Positions 10,441 through 23,189 of a stretch of DNA of 64,000 bases are shown piece by piece. The notes beneath the pieces were generated by a model, which saw only the letters and a program-made list of their open reading frames with translations, did not search any database and was not told the origin of the DNA. A program made the translations under genes and the position numbers. The DNA comes from Apoda limacodes (Eukaryota; Arthropoda; Insecta; Lepidoptera; Limacodidae): contig OX291561.1 of the NCBI GenBank assembly GCA_946406115.1, positions 3,030,273 to 3,094,272 on the forward strand, in the 5' to 3' direction. The stretch's first letter is position 1. Each line of letters starts with the position of its first letter.

Positions 10441-11260
10441 ACTTTGACCACAATGATCCGATTTCAGACAACTTATAATGTTTTTTTCTTAATATTCACA
10501 GTTACAGAATATGTTATCTGAACATGTTGTAGTTGTTTCAGTTACTCTTGTTGGCTCTAGAAAGACATTATAGTTAAATGACTCAAAAAGACTAATTAAG
10601 CGTGTACTCAATGAGTAGACTATAAGTAAATCTACGTTAAAATCACCACATATTATACCCTTTTTTTTTGCTTCTAGTGAACTTTTTCAAAGTCAGAATT
10701 ATTTGTAGAAGGTATATAGACACAGACAATTATATATTTTTTCAAGTTCAATACTAGACAATTCAATTAATTTTTCAACTGAAAGTGCTACAACATCTCT
10801 AAGTTCTTTTAATATAAATTTACTATTTACTAGAAATAATGATCCTCCTCGAATATGGTTTTGTCTGTTGTAACAACTTGAAACTTGAACCTTTTTAATA
10901 TTTAACAACATCTCATGTAATTTTAACTAGTGTTCTAGTATACATAAGATGTCTGTATTGAATTTTGTTGAAAATAATTCAATTTGTAATTCTTTGCCAA
11001 GGAAGCCTAGAATATTTTAATGAAATAATTTAAGTACATTATGCTTTCTCTTTGTCACTGAAGTCAGTTTAAAGCAGTAAGAGCCACCTCACTATTAATA
11101 ACACTACTAACAGTATTAGTGTTGTCCAAGTAGATATCGACAAAAGAGTTAAAAATATTGTTGATTACACTACTTAGATAGATTCCATGTACCTTTAGTC
11201 AATATAAAACTAGATATACATTTATTTATGTCAAACAAATAAAAATTATCAGTTTTAAAT
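10441..11260 (-). pseudogene. CR1-like LINE endonuclease fragment (5' part of the split LINE)
   Basis: Minus-strand frames encode an apurinic-type LINE endonuclease. 10699-10911 has RGGSLFLVNSKF and RDVVALSVEKLIELSSIELE, then come a GDFNVD-like block, EPTRVTETTTTCSDNIF and SDHCGQ at the copia border. The same series (HGGSLILVNK, DIVSLSVERTAELSCIAVE, SDHCGQ) occurs in the + strand LINE at 38372-38870, so the two are relatives. Stops and frameshifts make it inactive. The segment 11000-11260 looks like further LINE sequence but is weaker. Confidence 0.8.
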
Positions 11261-13239
11261 GTCAAAAATTGTGCAACACATTATTTAATTTTTGAATACG
11301 ATAGTTTTGTTTATTTGAAAAATTAAAAGTGCAAATAACAGTTTTTTTGACTTCTAAATTTGGTAGTAAATCATATGATTTAAGTCCCGCTCTGTAACTC
11401 CAAAACTATTGCCACAAATAATATAATAGTGCAGTCTTTATAATCTTTTCTGCCAGTTATTGAGTTCACAATGTGGCAAGGGAATTGTTTTAACATGTAA
11501 TTTTTTGTCTGTAAATAGCTTTAGTTCTCCTTTTGTGTGATTATTTCAAAATTATTATAATTTCTATATCCATACGAGAAATGAATGCCAAACTTATTTA
11601 CTTTGACATACTCTTAAATTTTGGATTCAAAAGAATGACAGATAAAAAAGGAAAAAGATTTGAAATTTTACTAAATAGAGTGCCGTTATTTATGAAAATA
11701 CAGAAATAAATTAATAATCCAGGAGGATTTTAAAGATACGAAATCTATTCAGGATAGTACCTATCATATATTTTTGTTTGGTTGAGGGTTCTTCCTCAAA
11801 CCCTAATCTCAGGTAACCAACATCGTTATTACTAGAATTGTTAACATCACCAAATTGGCTAGGCATATTTTTCTGCGTTTGAATGGTCATTTTCGCCATA
11901 TTGAGCCTAATTTTATTGGTTTTCAAAAGCAGGTGATGGCATTGATGTACTAGACTCAGGTGTAAGAAATTTACACCTTATCACGAAAACTGTATTTACT
12001 TAAAACTATCGCGGTACAGTCAACAAGAAAAATATATGAAATCGATAGACGGCAAAACGGCAATTTGTGAAAATTACCAAAAATTAAAATTTGTTATGGA
12101 AACATAGAAAATCGTGTTATTTAATTGTGAAAAGTGTTAGCGTATAAAATTTTAATAAATTTAATTAACGGACCTACTAAAATATTTTATTTTAATTTTC
12201 CCTGGGAAAAAGATTCTGACAACAATTTGCCTGTATGTAGTATAGGGGGGTGCATATGTTTAGAACAGTGTGGTTTGATTTATCATTTAAAATAGCACCT
12301 AACCCTATACCATCTCTATCAGAGAACATTAAAGTTTTTTTTTATCTATATTGTGTCACTGAGGTGAGTCCTGATCCACAATATGACTTCTCTGGAGTTT
12401 ATTTATTTTATGTACACAATTATTGGACACTTACAACGTATACAATACAAAAATAACAATGAACATAGGTCAAGCTTACCTCTTACAGCTGACCCAAGAA
12501 AGTGAGAGCTGTTCAAAGTGAGCGGTTAACATATGTGGGGGTTAAAGAACTTTATTTAATTCCCATAAGAATTTAACAATTAACTTACTGAGAAATTTCA
12601 TTACACTTTATTATTGTTAGTGAGCGTAAATATCTAAGTTGGTAAAACAATTAACTAATAATCTATGGGGGTAGGAATCATGTATTGTATCTACATAACA
12701 TTTTTATAAGGTACGCAAGCCGAGTGTCGTGCCACTCGCAGGCGCAGGCTTGGTCAGTAGACAGCAACAGGTCCGAAGCCAAGACTATAAATCGTAGGTC
12801 GTACTAGATGTGGCATTGGTGACTTTTTAATAAATCTTTGTGCATAAACTATGTTTATTTGTTTTGTTTTATATTTTGAAATTATGTTAGTTGAAGTCGC
12901 TTATAGACACATATGACACAAATACATATAATATAAATACTTATAATACAAATAAATGCTTCTATTACAAATAGCCGTAGTACACTCATAACACAAATAC
13001 TCAAAATATAGATAAATACTGACAAATATTTGTATCAGCATGTGCACTGAACTAACAAAATAGATACATATATTATGTATACTTAAATATAGACTTATTC
13101 TTATACATAATAATTACTTCTATACCAACTTTAAAAAAAATCATATAATACAAATAATATTACTTATAAATACATATAACAATACAATGTTCAACTAAAA
13201 TAGTAAATATATATATAAAAAAGTAAAATAACATTGTGT
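11261..13239. other. AT-rich stretch, no supported gene
   Basis: No convincing coding signal. A minus-strand frame of 71 residues (11711-11926) and a + strand frame of 68 residues (12250-12456) match nothing I recognise. 12890-13230 is A/T-rich with many 'acaaata' and 'ataatac' words and is probably the 3' untranslated tail of the LINE whose coding end is at 13240. A compact GC-rich hairpin sits at 12717-12751. Confidence 0.6.
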
Positions 13240-13480
13240 TTAAGGAAGTGACAGGTAGTATTCTTTCAGTTTCTTTTTAAAAATGGCAACAGATTGACCG
13301 TCTCTTATAGTATAAGGCAGTGAGTTCCAAAGGCTAATAGCCTGGACAGTATAAGAGTTACCGTAAAAATTAGTGTTGTGAGAGGTGGTTTTTAATAAGA
13401 GTGATGTATGAGATCTAGCTGGTTTATCTTTTGAGAAAGGAAAATTAAAATGTTCACGTAAATAGCTTGGGGTTCAGGGA
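13240..13480 (-). pseudogene. LINE reverse transcriptase C-terminal end
   Basis: The minus-strand frame reads KTTSHNTNFYGNSYTVQ, then ISLWNSLPYTIRDGQSVAIF and KKKLKEYYLSLP-stop (stop at 13240-13242). The WNSLP...F---LK-Y pattern is the usual C-terminus of jockey/CR1-like LINE polyproteins. Upstream sequence to about 13700 is not clearly coding in this frame. It is a 5'-truncated copy. Confidence 0.8.
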
Positions 13481-13839
13481 AAGAAGGGTTAGGATAGGAC
13501 ATGAGTGTTCCGGCGAAAACGGATTGGGAGCCACTTGAGCCTTTTTCTATACTGAGAAATGTGATCTCAATCATCAATGTAACAAATGTCAGCATAATCA
13601 AGAAGGGGAAGAAGGAGAGATTGCGTTTAACTGATGTGAAAAGCAAAATGTGTGTGTTTGGTAACTTCATTGACTGTGCATCCCAGGAAAGATTGTGAGC
13701 TATTCGGATTTCTAAAATTTTGGATGTACAGGAGTTATACTAGTATACACAATACTATCTTGACTCCGCTCTTTATTTGGTGACAAAGGTTGCAAAAGTT
13801 GCAATGCACATGATTGATTGCCTACTGTAAAAATTGGTT

Positions 13840-14212
13840 CCTGTAGTTCTATGTTCCACATGGATTAGTGTGTTCAGGATTCAAATCGTTCATCGTTATA
13901 AAAACCCACTTTAAATAATTTATTCATGGCCAAAATATGCTCGTTTATTTCTAATTTCGCAGAATTATAAGTTTTGCTAACTGTTTCTAAAAATTTTTGA
14001 AGCTGTTCTTTTTGTACCTGAAGTAAAGTGTTCTCGGAATCATATTTCTATTTGGTTCGCAATAAAGTTCGAAAAAAAGTAACATCCTGTCATCAGTTTT
14101 ACTTTTACTTGATGTTAACTAAGCAAAAGGACAGACTTTAGGGACAGTTTTTTGTATGTGTATAAAGTGTATGCAAGTAATTAGTTATATATAGTTGGGT
14201 GTACCGCGACAA
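13840..14212 (-). repeat. Dispersed repeat with coding-like minus frame, copy 1
   Basis: About 360 bp match 40262-40632 in the same direction. On the minus strand the frame 13874-14017 is open for 47 codons and reads LQKFLETVSKTYNSAK, EINEHILAMNKL and YNDERFES before a stop. The other copy keeps the same residues in the same order but has stops. The family is not recognised; the translation looks alpha-helical. Both copies lie directly before a short interspersed repeat beginning 'tatcggcgtaggattattac'. Confidence 0.65.
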
Positions 14213-14337
14213 ACTCCCGACATCAAATTTGCTTTTATATGAAACAGAGTCTACGAATGAGTCACTATTTGGGCGTAGAAAAAAAATCTAAATATATCAA
14301 AATGCTCAATTATGTAGAATGTGTAACTTTATATTAG

Positions 14338-15047
14338 AACTAGCTTTTGCCAGCGGCTTCGCCCGTCCTAAATTTGGTTATCGGCGTAGGATTATTACGG
14401 CAACTCCTCAATTATAGAAAATAAAACTTAGAAGGTGAAAATATTTTTAAATAATAGGTACCGCCCTTTCCCCTCATGAATGCACGCCGGCCTTGCGCAT
14501 CATAAATGCACGCGCAGTACTTGATCATTATTTTGCTGACATGTTATTTTAAAACTGCGATATCTCCTAAGATATTCATTGAAATCGAATGATGTAAAGG
14601 GAAATTGGGTTTTTAATAAAAGACATGTGATGAATGACGTATTTATTTGGATAAGGATTAATATCATGTTTATAGAAACATCTTCGCAAATTATGCATTA
14701 TTTTCAAACAAACCAACCAAGTAGCCAACCTTAAAAGAAAGACATATGCTGCCGCAGAATTTTTTAAGGAACTTAAAAAGAGGAACAATTCTGTCATACA
14801 TGATTTTTCGAAACTTTAACCGTTAACGCAGCGCACGGAGCGAAAGCTCTCAAAAGGGAAAAAAAGCTCCCGATTTTGAAATATTCTTCATTGGTGCTCC
14901 GCTCCCATTGGTCTTAGTGTAATGATATAAAGCGGGCTATCTAACACTGTAAGATTTTTTCAAATCGGACCAATAGTTTCTAAGATTAGCGCGTTCAAAC
15001 AAACAAACTCTTCAGCTTTATATATTAAAGTATAGATAGATATAGAT
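14338..15047 (+). mobile_element. Lepidopteran-type short interspersed/RTE-derived repeat, copy 1
   Basis: Starts 'ctagcttttgccagcggctt' and ends with 'caaacaaactcttcagcttt' followed by 'atattaaagtatagata'. This head and tail are shared with 40628-41460 and partly with 58793-59234. The tail 'cggaccaatagtttctaaga...caaacaaacaaactcttcag' is widespread in Lepidoptera (recalled). No protein is encoded. A second head starts immediately at 15048. Confidence 0.75.
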
Positions 15048-15640
15048 TAGCTTTTGCCAGCCGCTTCGCCCGCTATAAATTTGGCTATCGGATTCTTACG
15101 GCAACTCCTCAATTATAGAAAAAACCTACTCACACTTGACGTTCTCCCTCTCTATCGCTCTCTCACTCTCTCTCTCTTTCTCTTCATCGCTCTCTCTCCC
15201 TCCCTCTCTTTCTCTTTCTCAAAAATAATTAATAATTAACTACTAAAAATTAATTAACAAATGGATTAAACTCGCGATCTTGGTGCTACATACAAACTTT
15301 GAACCTTTGGTGAGTTTTGAAAAATCCTTTTTTTAGCGCACGCCCACATCATAATAGCTATATGTGTGCTAAATTTCAGCTCGATCCGCCTAGTGGTTGC
15401 AGCTGTGCGTTGATAGATCAGACAGTCAGTAATAGTTACTTTGGACTTACGCTAACTTTAACCCGCGACTTTGTTTACGTAGAAGGTGAAAATATTTTTA
15501 AATAATACGTACCGACCTCATGACTGCTTGCTGGCCTTGCACATGATAAATGCGCGCGCAGTACTTGATCATTATTTTGCTGCGATGTTATTTTAAAACT
15601 GCGATATCTCCTAAGATATTTTTAACGTTTTTAACCTTTG
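15048..15640 (+). mobile_element. Same repeat family, tandem second copy, truncated
   Basis: A second 'agcttttgccagccgcttcg' head abuts the tail of the previous copy. Its body contains 'actcacacttgacgttctc', a C/T-rich tract (15136-15225), 'aataattaataattaactac' and a block (15480-15640) matching 14430-14570 and 40860-41010. It stops before the tail and is followed by an RTE-like LINE. Confidence 0.7.
15136..15225. repeat. Polypyrimidine (CT-rich) low-complexity tract
   Basis: About 90 bp almost only C and T on the + strand, with repeated 'ctctctct' and 'tctttctc'. The corresponding place in the copy at 40,660 is a short 'ttctctttctc', so the tract has expanded here. Confidence 0.85.
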
Positions 15641-17035
15641 TTGGAGGAGCGGTAATGTGCCTAAAGACTGGTGCAAAACCGAAATCGTACCGTTATATAA
15701 AGGGAAAGGGTCGCAGCAAGATTGCAAAAACTAACGAGGGATAAGTCTCCTCATCGTCGTTGGTAAATTATATGCGAAAGTTTTGATTGATAGAGTTAGG
15801 GAAGAAACGGAAGGTAGAATATGGGATGTGCAAGCAGGATTTAGAAAAGGAATGGGGTGCATGGATCTGGTATTTTCCTTGCAAAACGTAGTAGAAAAAT
15901 GTTCGGCAAAAAGCCAAAAAGTCTACTGCGCTTTCGTGGACCTGGAAAAAGCCTATGATAGAGTGAAGAGGAATGAGTTGTGGTCAGTATTGTCTATGTA
16001 TGGGGTGAGCAACAACTTGTTTTCAGCACTGAAATCTCTTTACCGGGATTCTAGTGCTTGTGTCAGGATAAATGGGGCGCATACAGAGTAGTTTAACATC
16101 GAAAAAGGTGTTAGACAGGGATGTGTGGCGTCACCTTGGTTGTTCAATCTATTCAAGGATAACTGTCTTGGAGATTTGAAAGAGAAAGAATGTGGTATAA
16201 GAATGAATGACTAACTAATCAAGTGCCTCCTCTATGCCGATGATCAGGTCATTCTTGCATCGGCAGCAGAGGAGTTACAGGAAATGGTAACGATTATCTA
16301 TGAGTCATTTGAAAGAATCAAAAGAATGGAATAAATGTCAATGTAAATAAAACGAAAGTTATGGTTTTTGAAGGGAATGATACTGTAACATAATGCAATA
16401 TTACGGTAGAAGGGATGAAAGTAGAACAAGTGCCAGAATTCGTATACTTAGGATCTTTGTTTACTTGAGACGGAAAATGTGAAGGTGACATTGAATGAAG
16501 AGTAAACGCGGGAAATCAGGTAATTGGGGCGATGCACACCTTTATGAGCAGTCAAAAATTGTCGGAAAAGGCATGTTTGGCTGTACATGAGGGTGTGTTG
16601 TTTCCAACACTGATGTATGAGAGTGAATGTTGGGTATGGCAAAAGAAGCACGAAAGTAGAATTAATGCCGTAGAGATGAGAGCATTGAAAAGTATGTGTG
16701 GTTTGACTCTAAATCACAGGATAAAAAATAATGTGATAGTGGTTTGGACATATTGAATGAATGAACGAAAATAGATGCACGAAACAGATTTACGAATCTT
16801 AAGCAATTGGTAGGGTCGGTAGAGGTAGACCTCGGCAAACGTATGTAGATCAAATTGAGTACGTTCTCAGAAAAGGCCAGGTCAGGAGTACTCGGAACCG
16901 TAGGAAATGTATGAAAGCATATTGATGCATATATATGAGGCAAGAGAGTTATGCCGGGATCGTAGCAAGTGGCAGTTTTTGGTCTCTGTCTACCCCTCTG
17001 GGAAACAGGCGTGATGTTATGTATGTATGTATGTT
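15641..17035 (+). mobile_element. RTE-like LINE, 5'-truncated and decayed
   Basis: Reverse transcriptase blocks in several frames on the + strand: the start of RT (VGKLYAKVLIDRV-like), QAGFRKGMGCMDLVFSLQN and CAFVDLEKAYDRV in 15783-16091, VRQGCVASPWLFNLF near 16110-16155, and LLYADDQVILASAAEEL near 16228-16275. The C-terminal part has LSEKACLAVHEGVLFPTLMY, ESECWVWQKKHE and MRALKSMCG (16532-16756), then a VGRPRQTYVDQIEYVL block near 16815. The 3' end is an ATGT microsatellite (about 17015-17034), as common for this group. Stops at about 16091, 16213 and 16332, plus frameshifts, inactivate it. Confidence 0.88.
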
Positions 17036-17072
17036 TTATAAAAAAAATGAATTTATAAAAAAACGCATATAT

Positions 17073-17644
17073 TCGTCATCTTCGTGGCATCACCTTCATG
17101 GCGTTTTGTCCGCGAAGGTGATTTTATGCCACGAAAGTGATTTTTTATAACTATTTTCAGTGCCACAAACTGCCAAAGAACGCTGAGAAAAAAATGCAGA
17201 AAAATGAGAAGAGTAAGAAAAAAAGCGAACTCTGGGCTTCACAATGCTGTCATATCAAATCGTTATTATAGAAGTAAAGCCAAAGGAGTCATCGTACCAA
17301 GCCAATGATATGTATATCCAACTAAATAGAGCAAAACAGTTACGAGATTGACTGAAGAGCCAACTTTTCAGCAAAAGAAAAAAAAACAGTTGGCAAACAG
17401 TGCTCTTCAAGAAGATCTTTTAATTTCCGAAAAAAAAGTCTCCTATTGTCAATGATCCGCTTTTTTCTCCGCCACGGGAACCACCAATACGTATCATTTT
17501 AAAGACTGATCAAGCAATCAAACCTAAATTTGTATTCAAAAATAGACACGTCAACACCTCTACCAGATTGCCAAATATTTTGCCAAGTTCCAGCAAAATT
17601 TTAACTACATTAATTACGCACAGCCACCATCATAAAAAACATGA
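17073..17644 (+). other. Bulged inverted repeat followed by coding-like, decayed sequence
   Basis: 17073-17135 contains CGTGGCAT-CACCTTC and, after a 16-base loop, GAAGGTG-(5 bases)-ATGCCACG: two arms of 8 and 7 perfect pairs. After 'ttttcag' at 17160 the frames read KNAEKKMQKNEKSKKKSEL, later TRLTEEPTFQQKKKKQLANS, and in another frame SPIVNDPLFSPPREPPIRI and NRHVNTSTRLPNILPSSSK. The bias looks like an eroded protein-coding region with frameshifts, but no family is recognised. Confidence 0.3.
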
Positions 17645-20490
17645 TAAAAACCACTAAGGTGACAAACAAGCACACGGTCCGCCTGATGGTAAGCGGTCAC
17701 CGTAGCCTATGGACGCTCGCAACGCCAGGGGCAACAATCGCGCGTTGCCGACCCTTCAGAAATCTAATAACTTCATTCTTGAAGAACCACATACGGTAGT
17801 CCTTGGAGAAAACCTTAGCAGGGAGCTCATTCGCAACCTAAGCGTTCGCGGGAGGAAGTTTCTTTGAAATCGCACTGTACGCGACCATTTCGGTTCTAAA
17901 ATGTAAGAATGAATTCTCTGCCGATGGCGAGCGGTGCGATGGTAGAAAGTAGCCGTGGGCATCATTTCAAACAATTCCTCAGATTACTATCAGATAACCC
18001 ATTGTACAAGCGGTAGAACACACTCGTCTCTCCGCAGTTTGGGATCGTCGACAATTCTCACAGCCCATCGTTGAACTGAGTCAAAAGGGCCAAGCTGGTA
18101 TCCGGGTGCACCCGCGCAGAGATGGCAGCAGTACTCCATATGAGGCCGGACTTGCGACATGTAAAGCAGCAACCTTTGCCCCGACGTAAAGTAATGCTTC
18201 GTTCTGTTGAGTACACGTTTTTTTGGACGCCAGCTTCACCTTCTCTAGCAAATGATCTCGGAACTGAACATCGCTGGAGATGTCAACACCAAGGATCCCA
18301 ATGCTGTTGGAGATGGAGAGGGGAGTGTTCTGGAATTGTGGGAACACAGTGAATGGGGTTTTCTTAGCGGTGAACGCGCACACTTGTGTCTTTGTAGGGT
18401 TGAATCTGACCAAGTTTACCCGTCTCCAGTCAAAGACCTTGGACAGTGTGGTCTCGATTTGAGACGCAAGTTCTCCACGTATTTCCTCCACAACGGAACG
18501 AGGAATACTTGCACGACCCGTGTTATAAGCGACTCCAGTACGGTCATCTGCATAGCAATGTATGTTGTTGATGTCCAACATACAGACAGCGTAGGAGATA
18601 GCACAGAGCCTTGCGGGACACCAGCATTTATGTCCATGCTATCAGAGCAACTACAGTCAACTACGGCTCGTATGCGTCTGCCGGACAAAGAGCTAGCCAC
18701 CCATTTGCACAAACCCTCAGACACTCCGTAAGATGGCAACTTCGATAGAAGACCCCGGTGTCAGACCCGATGAAATGCCTTTACTTTGTCCAGGCTACAT
18801 GCCAATTCCTCCCCCTGACTCTCAATGGCTAGAGCCCATCGGTGTGTGAGATACACTAGAAGGTCATCAGTCGAACAATCGTGACGAAAGCCATATTGAC
18901 GGTCGCTGATAAGTTCGTGTTTTTCTAGTTATCTTAGAAGCTGTGTGTTGATCACACGCTCCATCACCTTGGAGAGGAGAGAGGTAATAGCGATAGGCCT
19001 GTTATTCGATGGATCTGATCTATCACCCTATTTGGGCACCGGGTGCACAGTCGCAGTCTTCTATGAAGACCGAAATTGCCTAGTATGGTAGGAAAGCGCG
19101 GAGAGGCGCGTTAGTACGGGACATAACTCAGGATCACACTGTTTGAACACCACTACTGGTATGGCCCACTCGACTTATGAACGTCTCGAGATAGCAACAC
19201 CCGCCGGACCTCTCGCTGTGTTATAGAGATTTCCGGCATGGTCTTACCGCACCACGGTATAGTAGGTGGTACAGCGCTTTCGTCGTTCATATGCGAGTTT
19301 GAGGCAAAGAGACTGCCCAATAAATCGCCTTTCTCCTCTGCACTATGGGCCAGGTCACCATCGGTCTTTTGCAGTGGTGGTAACGACGACTGGCAGAAGT
19401 TCCCCTCAGCAGCTTTGGCAAGCGACCAGAAAGCACGACTCATAGAAGGATGGCTTGCAAGTCGCCCACCTATTATGCCGATGAATTTGAATTTTGCTCT
19501 GGCATTTGCATTCTTACTGAACCTCGAGGCAGCATTTAATTTGCGTTTACCTCAGAAATTTTCGGATCCTTATTATTGCGAGTCGTGGTCCAAGCCTCAT
19601 ATGCAGTTTGCTTAAGAATTTTAGCTTCTCTGCAGGACCTATTAGACCACAATATAACATTCCATACCAGCGAAGATTGTTCAGTGATTGCGGCTGCGCA
19701 AACGTCAGGATCTTCTGAGCTAAAGCAGATCTGCCTCCACGGGTACGATGCATAAAATTCTCGCAATCCGTCACAGTCTGCCGACTTATAATGCCACAAA
19801 AGACGCCAATTAGTTGGCCCAGATGGATCGGGTTGTGTGCATGACACTTGAGTCCGAACGAGACAGTGGTCCGAGGATCCTAAGGTGCATCCACTGAGAC
19901 GGAATATCCTTCCGGACGTGTAGTCAGCAGAAGGTCCAGTAAGGAGCTTGTATGGTCCTCTATATCTGGTATTTTCGTTGGAGAAAGTACCAGCTGAGAG
20001 AATCCATAGGTTGGAGCAAATTCATGAGCATTCCCTGCATAGTTATTGGTTCGAGAACTGAGCCACTCACGATGGTGGGCGTTAAAGACCCCTTAATTAA
20101 CTAGTTCTGCTGTGGGATATTGCTCTAGAACTTTGTCAGTCGTCAAACTAAGGTGCATGAAGAGTCGAGCTCCGTCCGCTATGAGACCTGTATAAGCACG
20201 CATAGATACGAGTGTGGCCGCCGTGATCTACGCGCATCCACAATATCGACAGGGCCCTGCCTTCAAGGCTATAGAGGCGGCGACAGTAGATATCCTCCCG
20301 GACGAACATACACCGGCACGACTCACAAAATTGTGCTCGAGTCTGTAGCCGGGATAGTGAAGGTATGATGTGTCGGCCGGGAAAGATATCTGCGCCTCCG
20401 TTAGAAAAAGAATGGCTGCGCAGTCTCGAGATGGTGGTGGACTGCGTTAAGATTTGTGTGAATACCTAAAACTTGCAAACTCCACACATT
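17645..20490 (-). mobile_element. Jockey/CR1-like LINE copy B, near full ORF2 length, decayed
   Basis: Minus-strand copy matching 24290-27060. From 20490 downward it covers the endonuclease, the linker (HSAEEKGDLLGSLFASNS), RT with GVPQGSVLSPTLS near 18600 and the YADD box, the thumb region, and the C-terminus ending in the shared 3' sequence (17645-17700). Frames are broken at many points, for example where PQGS and the YADD segment lie in different frames. The 5' end stops just after the endonuclease start (NVDFCNIRG equivalent). Confidence 0.92.
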
Positions 20491-23189
20491 CAAACGTGAG
20501 AGAAAATAAATCTAATATGTAATGATGATGTAAATTATTATCTTATACGGCGAAGCGTGATCGTCAAAAGTGGTAGGACCCGAAAACTGTTGTGTTAGCT
20601 AAGGAGTAACCTCAGTTCTTTTGGAGGTACGTCAGAGTAATATAGCAAACAATAGTATACAAAATAAGCATAAAAGGAGATAATGAAGAAAATAAATATA
20701 GCTAAAACTAAGATCATAAATAATGCCTACTTAAGAGTTTTCACCATTTCTAAAGTCAGTACAAAACACCTAAACCAAGCAAATACTCGAATATCAGAAC
20801 TAAGGACACAGGTACTAAATCCTAAAACTAAATGTCATCCCTACGCAAAGGAACGCTAATTTTTGCTTACACATTTGAAAGTAAAATCCATACGACTGCT
20901 TAATCCGTTCGTTTTGTAGAGTGGCAACTAGGTAGCTAAGCGTTCAGGACTTGCGACCAGAAAGTAGGTTTATGGGGCGCCCCCTTACGATGATCATCAG
21001 CGCTCACCTACACTTGCTAACCAGCCAAAATAGTAAATTTTTAAGATTACTCATAGTAATTACTGTATCTCTTGGCAGACCTAGTTCTTTAGTGGGCTAT
21101 ATAATTATTATGGCTGGTATAATCTTAGTTCCCACAACTACTTTTATAGAAAATTTATCTTTACCTAGCTGAAAATGTCCCAGAACAAGGTCCGTTAATA
21201 TATTCCTTCCTACTGAGGTGATTAAGATTTCTTTATACCATAAATTCCTAACCGGGCCCTTCATTTCGATGGTGTAACATTAATTTAGATATTTTTAATT
21301 GTAATAAGCCCTCACAGATACCCAGATATAAATTATCTAAAGCCACGTGCTGGTTGGCCAGCCTGAAACTGAAACAAAGAACCCCACGTAGGAAAACACA
21401 ACCTAAAGGATTTCACAACGAACATACAATATTTTCACTGAAACTTTTACTCTAGTACCTTCTTATATAAAATTATTTACTAACCAGTAATGGTGGCACA
21501 ATCTAGCTGTAGTTTACATACATCTAGGTAGCTTCTAGTGACCCGCAAGCATAGACTATGGTTTCCTTCTTCTCGGGCAGCGTTTGGACAATTTAAACGA
21601 CGGCAATTAAATGTTCTGTATGTATGGGACCACGCACTTTTATCACCACTAACCCCTCTCTTAACAACCTTCTCACCCCACATTTCAAACCCCCCATCCT
21701 GTTTTTTATTCCGAACGGATGTCCAGTCTTCATTAATTTTAACAAAGAAAAGGAATATCTTTTAAGTATCATACTTGTTATATTGGTTGGAGTTCTATTA
21801 TATAGAGTCCTAGATTAATATGAACGGTCCAGATAAAACGGCCTAATTATCCTAAATTAATAGAATCCGAATAGAATATTAATATTATTACTAATCATTT
21901 AACTACCTTTTCTCTCTGTTTAACACACAAACAAAGACACACACACACACTCACACGCAGCCACACACACACCAGTCACTAATACACATCATTTTTTGTA
22001 GATTTAAGAAACAGCGCAGATTTCATTTATATGGAAACTTATATCATTAAAATGACATCTGTCAATCATACTTTATTTATTTACCATGTGTTTACTATTT
22101 TGACTGAAAACGATATAATATATCGAAATACCTCAAATAATTATGTTTTTTTATAATATAATATATCATTATATAATTAAAAATTATGTTCTAAATGTTC
22201 GTAAAGTTCTAACAAACCCCGGGTAATTTCAAATAAAGTAACACGTCATACCATTATACGGCATACGTGAAAACCAAGACAACTACCATTTATCATTGTT
22301 AAAATTTTTATTGTACGAGGCTATCTTAATGGTCGTTAAATGACTCACTTAGGTAAGTCTCGCGGGTGTTTTCAATATTATAAAAGTTCTAAGTAACTTA
22401 AACTTTCGCGGTTATATTCAACATTATAAAACTCCCAATAACAGTAGCATAACTATTCAACCAATCGATCTTCATTCAAATTTTACGCAACTTCATTTCG
22501 TCTAGAGTCCGAATCCATAAATCAAGAGTAGGATTACTACCAACATTTATACAATTAATTTTGTGTGGACGCTTACGATTTGTGAGTTTATAATATTTTA
22601 CATTTGAGTCATTTGTACCTATATTTATTTAGCTTAAAACTTTTTTTAAAATAAATCATAACTTCCACTCAGCTAATGCATAAAATTACTGGACTTGTAT
22701 ATTTGAACGAGCCATTCTAATTTAAAGATGCATTTTGCTATTAGTATTACGTATATTGAGAATTGTTTACTAATGCAAATTTTCGCGCTTAAACTTGAAT
22801 AAAACCATTGCATTACAAAACTATTAAGGCATGAATAAAGCATAAATATCGTATCGTCACATATTATCTATAGTATTGTTCGTCGGACACATTTGTACAG
22901 GGTAGCTAATTAATTACCTACATTTAGATATAAAATAATATCGATCGCATATATTTATTATGTTTTGATAAAAGCCCAAAACAACAACATTCGAATTTAT
23001 TTTTTTCTACCATGTTTATTTTTTACTCAATGGTCCGTCGCCATGTTGTGATTGTTTTAATCTGTAACTCGCAACAAGACGGTCGTGCTATTAGTTACTA
23101 CATTTCTGTTTTTTTCACATTATCCATACGTTACGCTGTGTATTTTGTGTTCCTCCGTGTTGATTGCTGCCCAGCTGTCTAATATCAAA
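20491..23189. other. AT-rich intergenic stretch, no supported gene
   Basis: Only short frames without recognisable features. An A/C microsatellite (ACAC-rich) occupies about 21928-21973. A pair of similar words ('ttcaatattataaaagttct' and 'ttcaacattataaaactccc') lies at 22370-22430. No element ends were identified. Confidence 0.6.
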
